DNA from: Candidatus Zhuqueibacterota bacterium
GTDB lineage: Bacteria; Zhuqueibacterota; Zhuqueibacteria; Thermofontimicrobiales; Sulfurfontimicrobiaceae
Reading direction: 5' to 3'
Length of the DNA stretch: 49,046 nt
NCBI GenBank assembly: GCA_016927835.1
Contig: JAFGMA010000147.1
Location: 1-49,046, forward strand
This document shows positions 18,158 through 26,299 of this stretch, one piece after another. Position numbers and translations under genes: made by a program. Position 1 is the stretch's first letter; every line of letters starts with the position of its first letter. The notes beneath the pieces are model-generated. The model ran no database searches, had not been told where the DNA came from, and saw only the letters and a program-made list of their open reading frames with translations.

Positions 18158-18664
18158 TTGAAAAAAAAACTAATCCTTCTGCTGGTAAGCATCATCGTAT
18201 TAACCTCCATCGATTTGGTCACCAAAAGCATCGCCACATCTGTGTTGAAAGGCAAGCCCAGCATTTCAGTGATCGAAGGCTTCTGGAATTTTGAATATGT
18301 CGAAAATCAAAATATTGCATTTAGCATCGGTAGCCAGATTCCCGGGGGCGTCAAGCAATATTTAATTATCGGGGTAGAAATTGCTGCGCTCATCTTTCTG
18401 GGCTGGTTCTTCTTCAAATCCCCAAAGACGAAATTAACCCTGGTCAGCATTATCCTCATTGGATCCGGCGCCTTTGGTAATTTAATCGATCGCGTAATCA
18501 ACGGACATGTGGTCGATTTCGTGCATTGGTTTTATAAGGGTTTTAGCTGGCCTGTTTTCAATGTGGCAGACGCGTATGTGACCGTAGGCATGTTTATTTT
18601 GATATTCGAATTTATATTTTCGCCCCACTATAAAGAGCAACAGAATAACGAGAAAATGGACTGA
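18158..18664 (+). CDS. lspA: Signal peptidase II (prolipoprotein signal peptidase)
   Basis: This inner-membrane aspartic protease removes signal peptides from lipoproteins. The two catalytic Asp regions are present: GNLIDRVINGHVVDFV and FNVADAYVTVG. Four membrane helices fit the family. I place the start at the TTG at 18158, giving about 168 residues, the usual length. The longer in-frame ATG at 18062 lies within the promoter and would add 32 polar or irregular residues. The ribosome site is weak. Several lipoproteins in the window (11520-13475, 32271-34343, 34333-35040) would be substrates. Confidence 0.9.
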   Translation: MKKKLILLLVSIIVLTSIDLVTKSIATSVLKGKPSISVIEGFWNFEYVENQNIAFSIGSQIPGGVKQYLIIGVEIAALIFLGWFFFKSPKTKLTLVSIILIGSGAFGNLIDRVINGHVVDFVHWFYKGFSWPVFNVADAYVTVGMFILIFEFIFSPHYKEQQNNEKMD

Positions 18665-18936
18665 TGCTCTGTTCTGCTTTTAATGCTTCCCCATACCGGA
18701 ATCCTGTTTGGCTGCATTTTCAGCTTGCCACAGTTTTTTAATACCGGGCGCACAAAACCACGATCCCACTTTTTTAAATTATCAGCAAGGTGAACAATAA
18801 AAATGCCTGAGCGATGCTGAGTGGTCCTTTCGGTCAAAGGAGAGGCAATCAAAGCTGCATCAGGACCAACATCGTCATCGCCAGGCATTTCAAAGGAAAA
18901 CCAAATATGAGATTCGAAATTCTACATTTCTTCTGC

Positions 18937-21900
18937 TTACTTTACATACGTCAATTTCATTATCGAGCTGTATAGCTTTCCGAATTGATTGTTTTCACCT
19001 TGGTCTGCGGCGGGAAAAGCAGTCAGGTGAATGAAATAAAGCCCACTTGCAATCGGCACGCTGAAATCGTTGGTAGCATCCCAGGTTACGACTTGCTGGC
19101 TTTGTTCAACGATTTGGTCGACCAATGTTTTAACCTGCTGTCCGAGGATATTATAAACTTTCATACTCACCCGGCACTTGAGCTGAACATCAAATCGAAT
19201 TTTGGTTATGCCATTGAACGGATTGGGATAATTCTGGTATAACGCAAACTTTTGGGGAGCCACCGGATCTTCAATTTCGAACGCATCTCCTTCTTGCGGG
19301 GATTCCACCAGCACGACATACATGCTCTGCGCACCCCGTGCTCCTTTTGCAAGGTTACCACCAAGCTGAATTTTGCCTGCGGGGAACACTTTTTCCCAGA
19401 GGTTAAGCTTTCCAGCCTGATCGCTAACCTGTATTGTTACATTTGTCTTTTTGAAAGTATTCCGCAACCATTCTGGCACATGAGATGCCCTGCTGTCATA
19501 GCCGACATATACCTTGACATTTTCTTCACTTGTAAATGTCAGGAACTCTTCATCGCTGCGATCACGGTCGCTGTTCGCGGTTTTAATCCATAGTAAATTG
19601 TTTTTGCTCTCAGGCAAATCGATAATTGTATAGCTTCGATCGATGTAATAACGGTCTCCAAGTCCTACTGAATCGGCTTCGTACAGCACCATGTTGATGT
19701 TTTTCAAAATCGATTCTGATTCAAGCCAATAGGAAAAAGAGCTATTGCGTTCAATCATATTCGGTACAAGCGCCATATCGCAAATATTATTGATGGTTAT
19801 CGTATACCGTCTGTCCCCCTGGTGTCTGGTGGTATATAAATAGACATCGCATTCTGTTGAATCCAGCTCTGCTTCTATCACTTCAATGTAGTTATTAATC
19901 GCATAATTCTTAATATCCTGCGCTGAATTCCGGTTAATTCGCTCGCTAAATGATATTTTAATTTTCTCATTCTTAATCACTTGTGCAGCAATAACTTTTG
20001 GCGGCGTTACGTCAATCAATTCAAATGTATACGGCGTTGAATTGCCTTCGATGATATTCGCCGCAGGTGCGCGGTCTTTTACATTTATCACGGATAATCT
20101 ATAGGACAGACCCCTGAGATGCGCACTCGTTGCCAGGTGCACGACTCGAAAAGTCTCATCCAGTTTGGCTTTTATCACTGCAACGCTGTTCGTAATTTGA
20201 TAATTAGCAGGTTCCTCTGCCGAAGCGAACTCGACCGGTTCACTAAAATATACATCTACTTTCGTCGCATCCAATATCAGCACAGAATCAACACGGGGTT
20301 GCGTCATATCGACCGGTTCGAAGTAATACGATATCATCGTGTTGGGAAGGATCGTATTGGGTTCTTCAGCCCGGTCTTTTATATTGGAAACATAAGCGTA
20401 ATAATTTTTTCCGCGCTCATGTATCGTAGTCGAAAGATGCACGACCCGTAAATTATTTGCCAAACTTGCTTTTAGCACCTGAATTCCGCCATCGATGACA
20501 TAATTATCAAGGTCTTCAGCACTTACTTGATCAAGCTGTTCGCTGAAAGTAACATCAATCCCGGTTTGATCGAGCAACGAAGTTGACACCACATACGGAG
20601 GCTTATTATCTTCTTCTTCATAATAATAAACATTTGTGCTATTCGCTAAAATCAGATTTGGCTTCGGCGCTCTGTCTTTTATACGGTTGACCGTAAGCAT
20701 GTACGTCAGTCCTCTGCGATGACTCGTGGTTGTCAGGCGTACTTTGTCTTGCTCAGGGCTCACCTCGGCGTTCAAAACGAATATCCCGTTATCAATTTTA
20801 TAATAAGATATCGTTTGGGCACTCTTCAAGTCTATTTTTTCGCTGAATGACAGCAAGACATGGTTTGCGTCCTCCAGAACGACTGAGACAATTTCCGGCG
20901 GGACGTTATCTATGAATTCCTGGTAATAACTATATGCTAAATTACTAATTTCATTCGGATTGGGAGCATTGTCTTTCACGTGATTGACCGAAATTGTATA
21001 GGTCTCTCCCATGCGGTGCTCGCTCGTGGTCAGGCGCACAACCATCAAATCATCCGCCAACCCGGCATCGAGCACAGCAATGCCTTTGTCAATATTATAG
21101 TTGATTACATCTTGAGCCGATGTCGGATCCAGTTGTTCGTCAAAATAAATATCCAGTTGCATCCGATTGACAACATCTATTTTTTGAATGTGGGGCGGCG
21201 CCAAATCGACGATTTCAAAATAGTAGGTATAGTTGCTGTTCGGCGCGATACAATTCGGGAACTCAGCCAGGTCGCTTATGTTATTCACCGTTATGGTGTA
21301 CGTTTTACCGCGCTGATGCTCCGAAGTCGTCAAATGCACCACATGCAGATTCATGTCTAAAACAGCGTCACTAATAGCGACATTATCGCTGATTTGATAG
21401 TTGGAAATCTTCTCCGCTTCCCCCTTTGCCAGGGCTTCGGTAAAAACTAAATCCACCTTTGTTTCGCTCAGGATTTCAGCCTTGACGATTGCCGGCGGCA
21501 CATCGTCGACGCTTTTCAATTCATAACTTAAGGTTGAATTTGTCGCAATCACATTCGGTGGTATTGCGCGATCTCTGATATTATTCACTTGAATCTTGTA
21601 GCTGACACCAGTTCGATGGGTTGATGTTGTTAAATACACATCACTCAGATTGTCATCGAGTCGCGCTGCCAACACTGAAATCCCATTATCTATTTTATAA
21701 TTATTTTGATCTTCGGCGCTAAGACGTTCAAGCTGTTCGCTGAATTTAAGCGCCAAGTGTTCATTATCCATAATTAATAGATTTTTCAGTTCCGGACTCA
21801 GTGTATCCACGGTTGCCAGGTAATAAGTGTAACTGCCCGATTCTATTTTATTTTCAGCGTGGTCCATTACATTTTCGATCATCAGGCTATACACCTCGTT

Positions 21901-23622
21901 TCGCAAATGCGGCATCGTTGAAAGAGAAACGATTGTTTCTGACTGATCGAGTCTGGCGCTGATTGCGCTTACGCCTTTATCAATATGATAATTAGCCGTA
22001 TCTTCTGCGGAAGTTCTTTCAACCGGTTCATTGAATTGAATTTCTATTTTTGTTTCTTCTATGATTTTGACTTCCAGGACGAACGGCTTCTCATTATCCA
22101 ATTTTGCGAGCAAATACGAAGCGGTTGTGTTTTGCTCGATGACATTCGGATTTTTAGCTCGATCGGCAATATTATTAACCGTTATCGTATATTGCACACC
22201 TCTTTTGTGAGAGCTGGTTTTCAGGATAGCCGTTTTCAAATCACTGTGCAATGCAGCGAATAACACCTGTACATCGCCGCTTATTTTATAATTTTCAACG
22301 GTTTCAGCAGATGACTGCGTTATGGGTTCACTGAAAAGTAAATGCACCTGTTCTTCGTTGAAAATCGTCGCAGTGACCAACTCAGGTTTGATGTTATCCA
22401 CACTATCCAGACGATATGTGGCGCTTGCATTCTCTGAAATTTTATTGGGTGGTGTTGCACAATCATAAATATTTGCTACAATAATCGTGTAGTCTGTGTC
22501 CAACTGGTGTGCGGTCGTTGTGAGGTGGACTGTCAGCGAATCCTCGCCAAATTGAATGTTCTGAATGACTACGCTGTCGCTGATGCTATAATTTTTAATC
22601 AGTACAGCCGATTGTCGGCTCACCGGTTCACTGAATTGAATATTGAGTTTGGTTGGCTCGGCTAAAACCACAGATACAATTTCGGGAGGTGTTTTGTCAA
22701 GGGCTTCCAGCAAATACGAAACCTGGTACGCTTCTGTGATGCAATTAGCGGGCTCTTCCCGATCATAGATATTTGTTACTGTTAACTGATATTGTTTTTC
22801 ATAGGCATGCTCGCTGGTTGTCAGATGCACGGTGATGCAATCTTCAAAAAGCTGAGCCTGAAAAATTTCAATATTATTATCGATCTGGTAATTCGCTTTA
22901 TTTTCTGCTGAGGAGCGGGTAACCATTTCGTTGAAGACCAATACAATCCGTGTTTGACTGAGTGCTTTTGCGCTGACAATGTAAGGCGGCTTGCCATCAC
23001 CGGCAACAGGGAAGTAATAGCTTCCGGTGCTATTCGCCTGGATCGTGTTGGGTTCATCCGCCATGTCCTGGATATTATTCACCGTAACCGAATATGAAAA
23101 TCCAGGTCGATGTTTCGAGGTCGTCAAATGCACGTGAATCGTATCTGCATCCAGAACTGCCCCGACAACCTGAATATTATCTGAAATCGAATAATTTTCT
23201 TTTCGTTCGGCGGAAGCCTTTGTTATCGGTTCGGTAAATTCGATATCAACATGTGTCTCATCGATAATTTTGCACTTGGCAATTGCGGGTTTTACCAAAT
23301 CCTTGCTTTCAAGTATTGCGGTTGCTTCTTCCGAATATGCACTCTGATTAAACGCCGAGTCATACGCAGAAACTGCGAAAAAGTAAGAAGTATTTTCCTT
23401 TAATCCTTGTACTTCATAAGAATTCTGCATTCCAACATCAATTACAGTGTCGTAATTTCGGCTTGAAAGACCTTGATGAATCTTGTAGCCCATTAAATCG
23501 GGTTCAGAGTTGGGATTCCAGGTTAAGATGAGTGAACTTGATTGAGCGTATAGCCATTCAAAACTGATTAGCGATAAACAGAATAGCAAATATTTCAACC
23601 TTTTACATTTTGTTACATACAT
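18937..23622 (-). CDS. Giant secreted repeat protein with FnIII, 12 Big_5-like repeats and a C-terminal sorting tail
   Basis: A 1561-residue extracellular protein. A signal peptide (1-29) is followed by a fibronectin type III domain (~30-110) and twelve tandem repeats of ~98 residues (~112-1293). Each repeat follows the plan PPxIVxAxxxxxTxxxxxFSE, SAExxxNYxI, VHLTTSxHxxGxxYTITVNNIxDxAxxPN, resembling SbsA-type Ig-like (Big_5) domains. A further beta domain (VKVYVGYDSRASHVPEWL) leads to a tail with NYPNPFNG and YNILGQQVKTL, the C-terminal targeting type seen in type IX secretion and FCB cell-surface proteins. It stands alone 56-70 bases downstream of a sigma-54 promoter, beside the sigma-54 activator gene. 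It is probably an adhesin or surface-layer scaffold; the ligand is unknown. Confidence 0.85.
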   Translation of the reverse strand: MYVTKCKRLKYLLFCLSLISFEWLYAQSSSLILTWNPNSEPDLMGYKIHQGLSSRNYDTVIDVGMQNSYEVQGLKENTSYFFAVSAYDSAFNQSAYSEEATAILESKDLVKPAIAKCKIIDETHVDIEFTEPITKASAERKENYSISDNIQVVGAVLDADTIHVHLTTSKHRPGFSYSVTVNNIQDMADEPNTIQANSTGSYYFPVAGDGKPPYIVSAKALSQTRIVLVFNEMVTRSSAENKANYQIDNNIEIFQAQLFEDCITVHLTTSEHAYEKQYQLTVTNIYDREEPANCITEAYQVSYLLEALDKTPPEIVSVVLAEPTKLNIQFSEPVSRQSAVLIKNYSISDSVVIQNIQFGEDSLTVHLTTTAHQLDTDYTIIVANIYDCATPPNKISENASATYRLDSVDNIKPELVTATIFNEEQVHLLFSEPITQSSAETVENYKISGDVQVLFAALHSDLKTAILKTSSHKRGVQYTITVNNIADRAKNPNVIEQNTTASYLLAKLDNEKPFVLEVKIIEETKIEIQFNEPVERTSAEDTANYHIDKGVSAISARLDQSETIVSLSTMPHLRNEVYSLMIENVMDHAENKIESGSYTYYLATVDTLSPELKNLLIMDNEHLALKFSEQLERLSAEDQNNYKIDNGISVLAARLDDNLSDVYLTTSTHRTGVSYKIQVNNIRDRAIPPNVIATNSTLSYELKSVDDVPPAIVKAEILSETKVDLVFTEALAKGEAEKISNYQISDNVAISDAVLDMNLHVVHLTTSEHQRGKTYTITVNNISDLAEFPNCIAPNSNYTYYFEIVDLAPPHIQKIDVVNRMQLDIYFDEQLDPTSAQDVINYNIDKGIAVLDAGLADDLMVVRLTTSEHRMGETYTISVNHVKDNAPNPNEISNLAYSYYQEFIDNVPPEIVSVVLEDANHVLLSFSEKIDLKSAQTISYYKIDNGIFVLNAEVSPEQDKVRLTTTSHRRGLTYMLTVNRIKDRAPKPNLILANSTNVYYYEEEDNKPPYVVSTSLLDQTGIDVTFSEQLDQVSAEDLDNYVIDGGIQVLKASLANNLRVVHLSTTIHERGKNYYAYVSNIKDRAEEPNTILPNTMISYYFEPVDMTQPRVDSVLILDATKVDVYFSEPVEFASAEEPANYQITNSVAVIKAKLDETFRVVHLATSAHLRGLSYRLSVINVKDRAPAANIIEGNSTPYTFELIDVTPPKVIAAQVIKNEKIKISFSERINRNSAQDIKNYAINNYIEVIEAELDSTECDVYLYTTRHQGDRRYTITINNICDMALVPNMIERNSSFSYWLESESILKNINMVLYEADSVGLGDRYYIDRSYTIIDLPESKNNLLWIKTANSDRDRSDEEFLTFTSEENVKVYVGYDSRASHVPEWLRNTFKKTNVTIQVSDQAGKLNLWEKVFPAGKIQLGGNLAKGARGAQSMYVVLVESPQEGDAFEIEDPVAPQKFALYQNYPNPFNGITKIRFDVQLKCRVSMKVYNILGQQVKTLVDQIVEQSQQVVTWDATNDFSVPIASGLYFIHLTAFPAADQGENNQFGKLYSSIMKLTYVK

Positions 23623-23676
23623 GTCCTTGCCCTTCCATAATCAAATAAAACGTCATATCTACTAATTAGTATATCG

Positions 23677-23691
23677 GCAAGGACTATGCCA
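23677..23691 (-). promoter_or_regulatory. Sigma-54 (-24/-12) promoter of the giant repeat protein
   Basis: The minus strand reads TGGCATAGTCCTTGC, matching the RpoN consensus TGGCACG-N4-TTGC with GG and GC at the right spacing. It lies 55 bases upstream of the ATG at 23622, so the leader would be about 45 bases. The gene's ribosome site (GGAAGG) follows. Confidence 0.8.
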
Positions 23692-23853
23692 TCTTAAATA
23701 TTACAAAAACGGAATTGTGTAAGCATCTATTTAAATTGAAATAGCGGAGTTAAATTTAGTGCGAAACATGGACATTTTAAGGCAGTAACATTTCACCTGA
23801 GTAATTCATTTTCGTAACAACAACAAAGAATTTTTTTGCGATATTAAATAATA

Positions 23854-24942
23854 TTAAACGTTTTTCTTCCAATTGGGGTGTTTGATGTTATGGTATTTAA
23901 CCTTATAGTTGAGGGCACGAGGTGAGATATTCAGAAGCTTGGCAGCATCTTTTTGAATCCATTTGCTAATTTCAAGCGCTTTCAGGATTGTAATCCGCTC
24001 GACTTCATTCAATTCAAGGGTATCTAATACTGGAACTTCCTGCTCGTTCCGACGCCGTTCGCGACCGCCGGCGGCAAAATAGTCTTTTCCCGACATAATA
24101 ATATCATCGCCGCTAATCATTTTGCCATCTTCAGCAACAAGAACTGCACGCTCAATTATATTTTTTAATTCGCGAATGTTGCCGGGCCACGAGTGATTGG
24201 TTATCAGTTTAAGGGTGTCTTCTGTGAAGCCTTTGGTATTTTTCCGGAGTTCTTTTGAGAATACGCGTCTGAAATAATCGGCAATCAACGGGATGTCCTC
24301 CTTCCTGTTTCTCAGCGGAGGCACGTGAATATTGACGACATTCAATCGGTAATACAAATCAACTCTGAAATTGCCCAATTCTATCTCTCGCCAGAGGTCT
24401 TTATTGGTAGCGGCAATGATTCGAACATCAACACTGATGGTCTTATTTCCACCCAGGCGACAGAATTTTTGATCTTGCAGTACGCGCAATATTTTCGCTT
24501 GCGTTGATAGGTGCATATCGCCTATCTCATCGAGAAACAGCGTTCCGGTATGCGCTTGCTCAAATTTCCCGATTCTGGTTTGATACGCGCCAGTGAATGC
24601 TCCTTTTTCATGTCCGAATAGCTCGCTCTCAAGCAAATTTTCCGGAAGTGCTGCGCAGTTCACCTTCACATACGGTTTATCCGCTCGCAGGCTGATGAAT
24701 TGAATCAATCCTGCGATAAGTTCCTTTCCCGTGCCGGTCTCGCCCTGGATTAAAATGCTGGCATTGCTTTTCGCTACCTTTTTAATCAGATTGAGGATTT
24801 CTTTAATTTCCGGACTGCGACTCACCAACGGGTAATAATAATCGAATCCAAAATTTTTACCCAGAGCGCTGTTCTTAGGATTTATGAAATCCCCACCAGC
24901 TTCTGCCAGGTTCGTGTCAAAATTCTCTCTCAGCCTACTCAT
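23854..24942 (-). CDS. Sigma-54-dependent transcriptional activator without a receiver domain
   Basis: A 362-residue AAA+ enhancer-binding protein. Walker A GETGTGKE is at 67-74, the sigma-54-contacting GAFTGA loop is at 114-119, and Walker B (GTLFLDEIGDM) follows. An arginine-finger region and a C-terminal Fis-type helix-turn-helix (about 318-352, KDAAKLLNISPRALNYKVKYH) complete it. Only about 40 residues precede the AAA+ domain, so there is no receiver, GAF or PAS input domain; activity must be controlled by level or by a partner. A sigma-54 promoter precedes its own gene, and others precede the neighbouring envelope genes, so it likely activates them and possibly itself. Confidence 0.93.
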   Translation of the reverse strand: MSRLRENFDTNLAEAGGDFINPKNSALGKNFGFDYYYPLVSRSPEIKEILNLIKKVAKSNASILIQGETGTGKELIAGLIQFISLRADKPYVKVNCAALPENLLESELFGHEKGAFTGAYQTRIGKFEQAHTGTLFLDEIGDMHLSTQAKILRVLQDQKFCRLGGNKTISVDVRIIAATNKDLWREIELGNFRVDLYYRLNVVNIHVPPLRNRKEDIPLIADYFRRVFSKELRKNTKGFTEDTLKLITNHSWPGNIRELKNIIERAVLVAEDGKMISGDDIIMSGKDYFAAGGRERRRNEQEVPVLDTLELNEVERITILKALEISKWIQKDAAKLLNISPRALNYKVKYHNIKHPNWKKNV

Positions 24943-25041
24943 GCATTCTCTACCTGCTCAGTACGTAATGTGATCCGCAAAGCTATTCGGCAGTAAAATA
25001 TAACAAATATTATTTTTATATATTAAGTATATGTAATTTTT

Positions 25042-25056
25042 GCAAATATCATGCCA
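25042..25056 (-). promoter_or_regulatory. Sigma-54 (-24/-12) promoter of the activator gene
   Basis: The minus strand reads TGGCATGATATTTGC, a full -24/-12 match (TGGCATG-N4-TTGC), 100 bases upstream of the activator ATG. This suggests autoregulation or a relay with another enhancer-binding protein. The surrounding gene-free stretch (24943-25239) is AT-rich and holds nothing else I recognise. Confidence 0.78.
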
Positions 25057-25239
25057 TACAGTTATAGCTCTGTTTAATTTAATTTGTTAAACTGGTATTG
25101 ATAGCTCTACTTATTTCCCTATTTTTAATATCTCTATGCAATAACTATTTTATAACATTTGATTCCGGCGTTGACGAATATGTGATAAATGCTTTTTTTA
25201 TTTCTATCCTTTTTGGTAAGAAAACGATCAGCCATGATA

Positions 25240-25266
25240 GCGTGCATGAATTGTTTTGATGCACGC
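25240..25266 (-). terminator. Hairpin 3-prime of the Ecf-type ATPase gene
   Basis: Arms GCGTGCATGAA (25240-25250) and TTGATGCACGC (25256-25266) pair with one mismatch around a five-base loop, 18 bases past the stop of the minus-strand gene. No T-run follows on the minus strand, so it is at best a weak terminator or an mRNA 3-prime stabiliser. Confidence 0.35.
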
Positions 25267-25283
25267 AATTAATCTATATATTA

Positions 25284-26129
25284 TCAAGTAGTTAATCGTT
25301 CGAAGAGCGCTTCAAATTCCTCGTGTTCCCATTCCTTCTCACCAGATTGCTCAATGCTGCGTTTTAGCGCATCCAGCAAGCGAAGCACCCTTGGTCTGTC
25401 AATTTTGCTTTGCGCCAATACATGCTGCCCAAATATCAAATCATTTTTATGACCGTCGAACATGACTCGCCCTCGACTGAGCAATACAATCCGATCCACT
25501 ACCTTGATCAACTCAGCCAGATTATGCGATACAATAATGACGCTCTTTCCAAGCGCTTGCAAGGATTTGACTATTTGATTCACCATCTTTATTCCGGCAG
25601 GATCAAGCCCTGCGGTTGGCTCGTCCAGCACCAGTACCTCAGGTTGCATGGCGAAAACACCCGCCAGCGCCACCCTCCGCTTCTCACCTTCGCTGAGGTG
25701 ATGTGGATTCCTGCCACTATACTGATCAAAATCAAGACCCACGATTTCCAGTGCATGGCGCACCCGAGCATCGATTTCGTCTTTTGCCAGGTTAAGATTC
25801 AAGGGACCAAATGCGATGTCCGCATAAACAGTTTCTTCGAATAATTGGGATTCAGGAAATTGGAAAACGATTCCGATCTTCCTTCGGATTTCGTTCGAGT
25901 AAGCTTTATCTTCCCAGATGTCTTTGCCATTCACAAGCACCTTGCCCGAAGTTGGTTTCAATAGCCCGGTGAAGTGCTGAATCAGCGTGGTCTTGCCTGA
26001 TCCACTGTGCCCCATGATACCAATCAGTTCATTATCCCCGATTTCGAGGCTGACATTGTCAAGCGCAGTTTGCTTGGCATCAGATAATAATGTGTACGAA
26101 AACGATAAGTTTTCAATTTTAATTTTCAC
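25284..26129 (-). CDS. Energy-coupling-factor-type ABC ATPase (EcfA/CbiO-like), solitary
   Basis: A 281-residue ATPase of the ECF (cobalt/vitamin) transporter family. Walker A GHSGSGKTT is at 40-48, the ECF-diagnostic FPESQLFEETV is at 91-101, the signature LSEGEKRR is at 145-152, and Walker B VLVLDE is at 165-170, followed by the SHN switch. ECF modules need two ATPases, a T membrane subunit and an S substrate subunit. None of these is adjacent, so the partners must be elsewhere or the protein is shared among S components. The last ~40 residues are acidic and less conserved. No substrate can be assigned. Confidence 0.88.
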   Translation of the reverse strand: MKIKIENLSFSYTLLSDAKQTALDNVSLEIGDNELIGIMGHSGSGKTTLIQHFTGLLKPTSGKVLVNGKDIWEDKAYSNEIRRKIGIVFQFPESQLFEETVYADIAFGPLNLNLAKDEIDARVRHALEIVGLDFDQYSGRNPHHLSEGEKRRVALAGVFAMQPEVLVLDEPTAGLDPAGIKMVNQIVKSLQALGKSVIIVSHNLAELIKVVDRIVLLSRGRVMFDGHKNDLIFGQHVLAQSKIDRPRVLRLLDALKRSIEQSGEKEWEHEEFEALFERLTT

Positions 26130-26299
26130 GGTTTTCCCTGGCGCATTAAAATGTCCCCGAATTCATATCTTATAAATCCCGCCGCACCGATCATGGTTCC
26201 ACAGTAATTTAAAATTTCAATAAATTCTCGTTTGATTTTTAAAATTTTCCATTATTGATATCGGATTTATCCAATCAAATCATAACAGCATCAATCGTT

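Noticed and set aside
18628..18888. An 86-residue open frame on the minus strand between lspA and the giant repeat protein
   Set aside because: It overlaps the end of lspA, has no recognisable family features, and has no ribosome site. I see nothing else supportable in 18665-18936.
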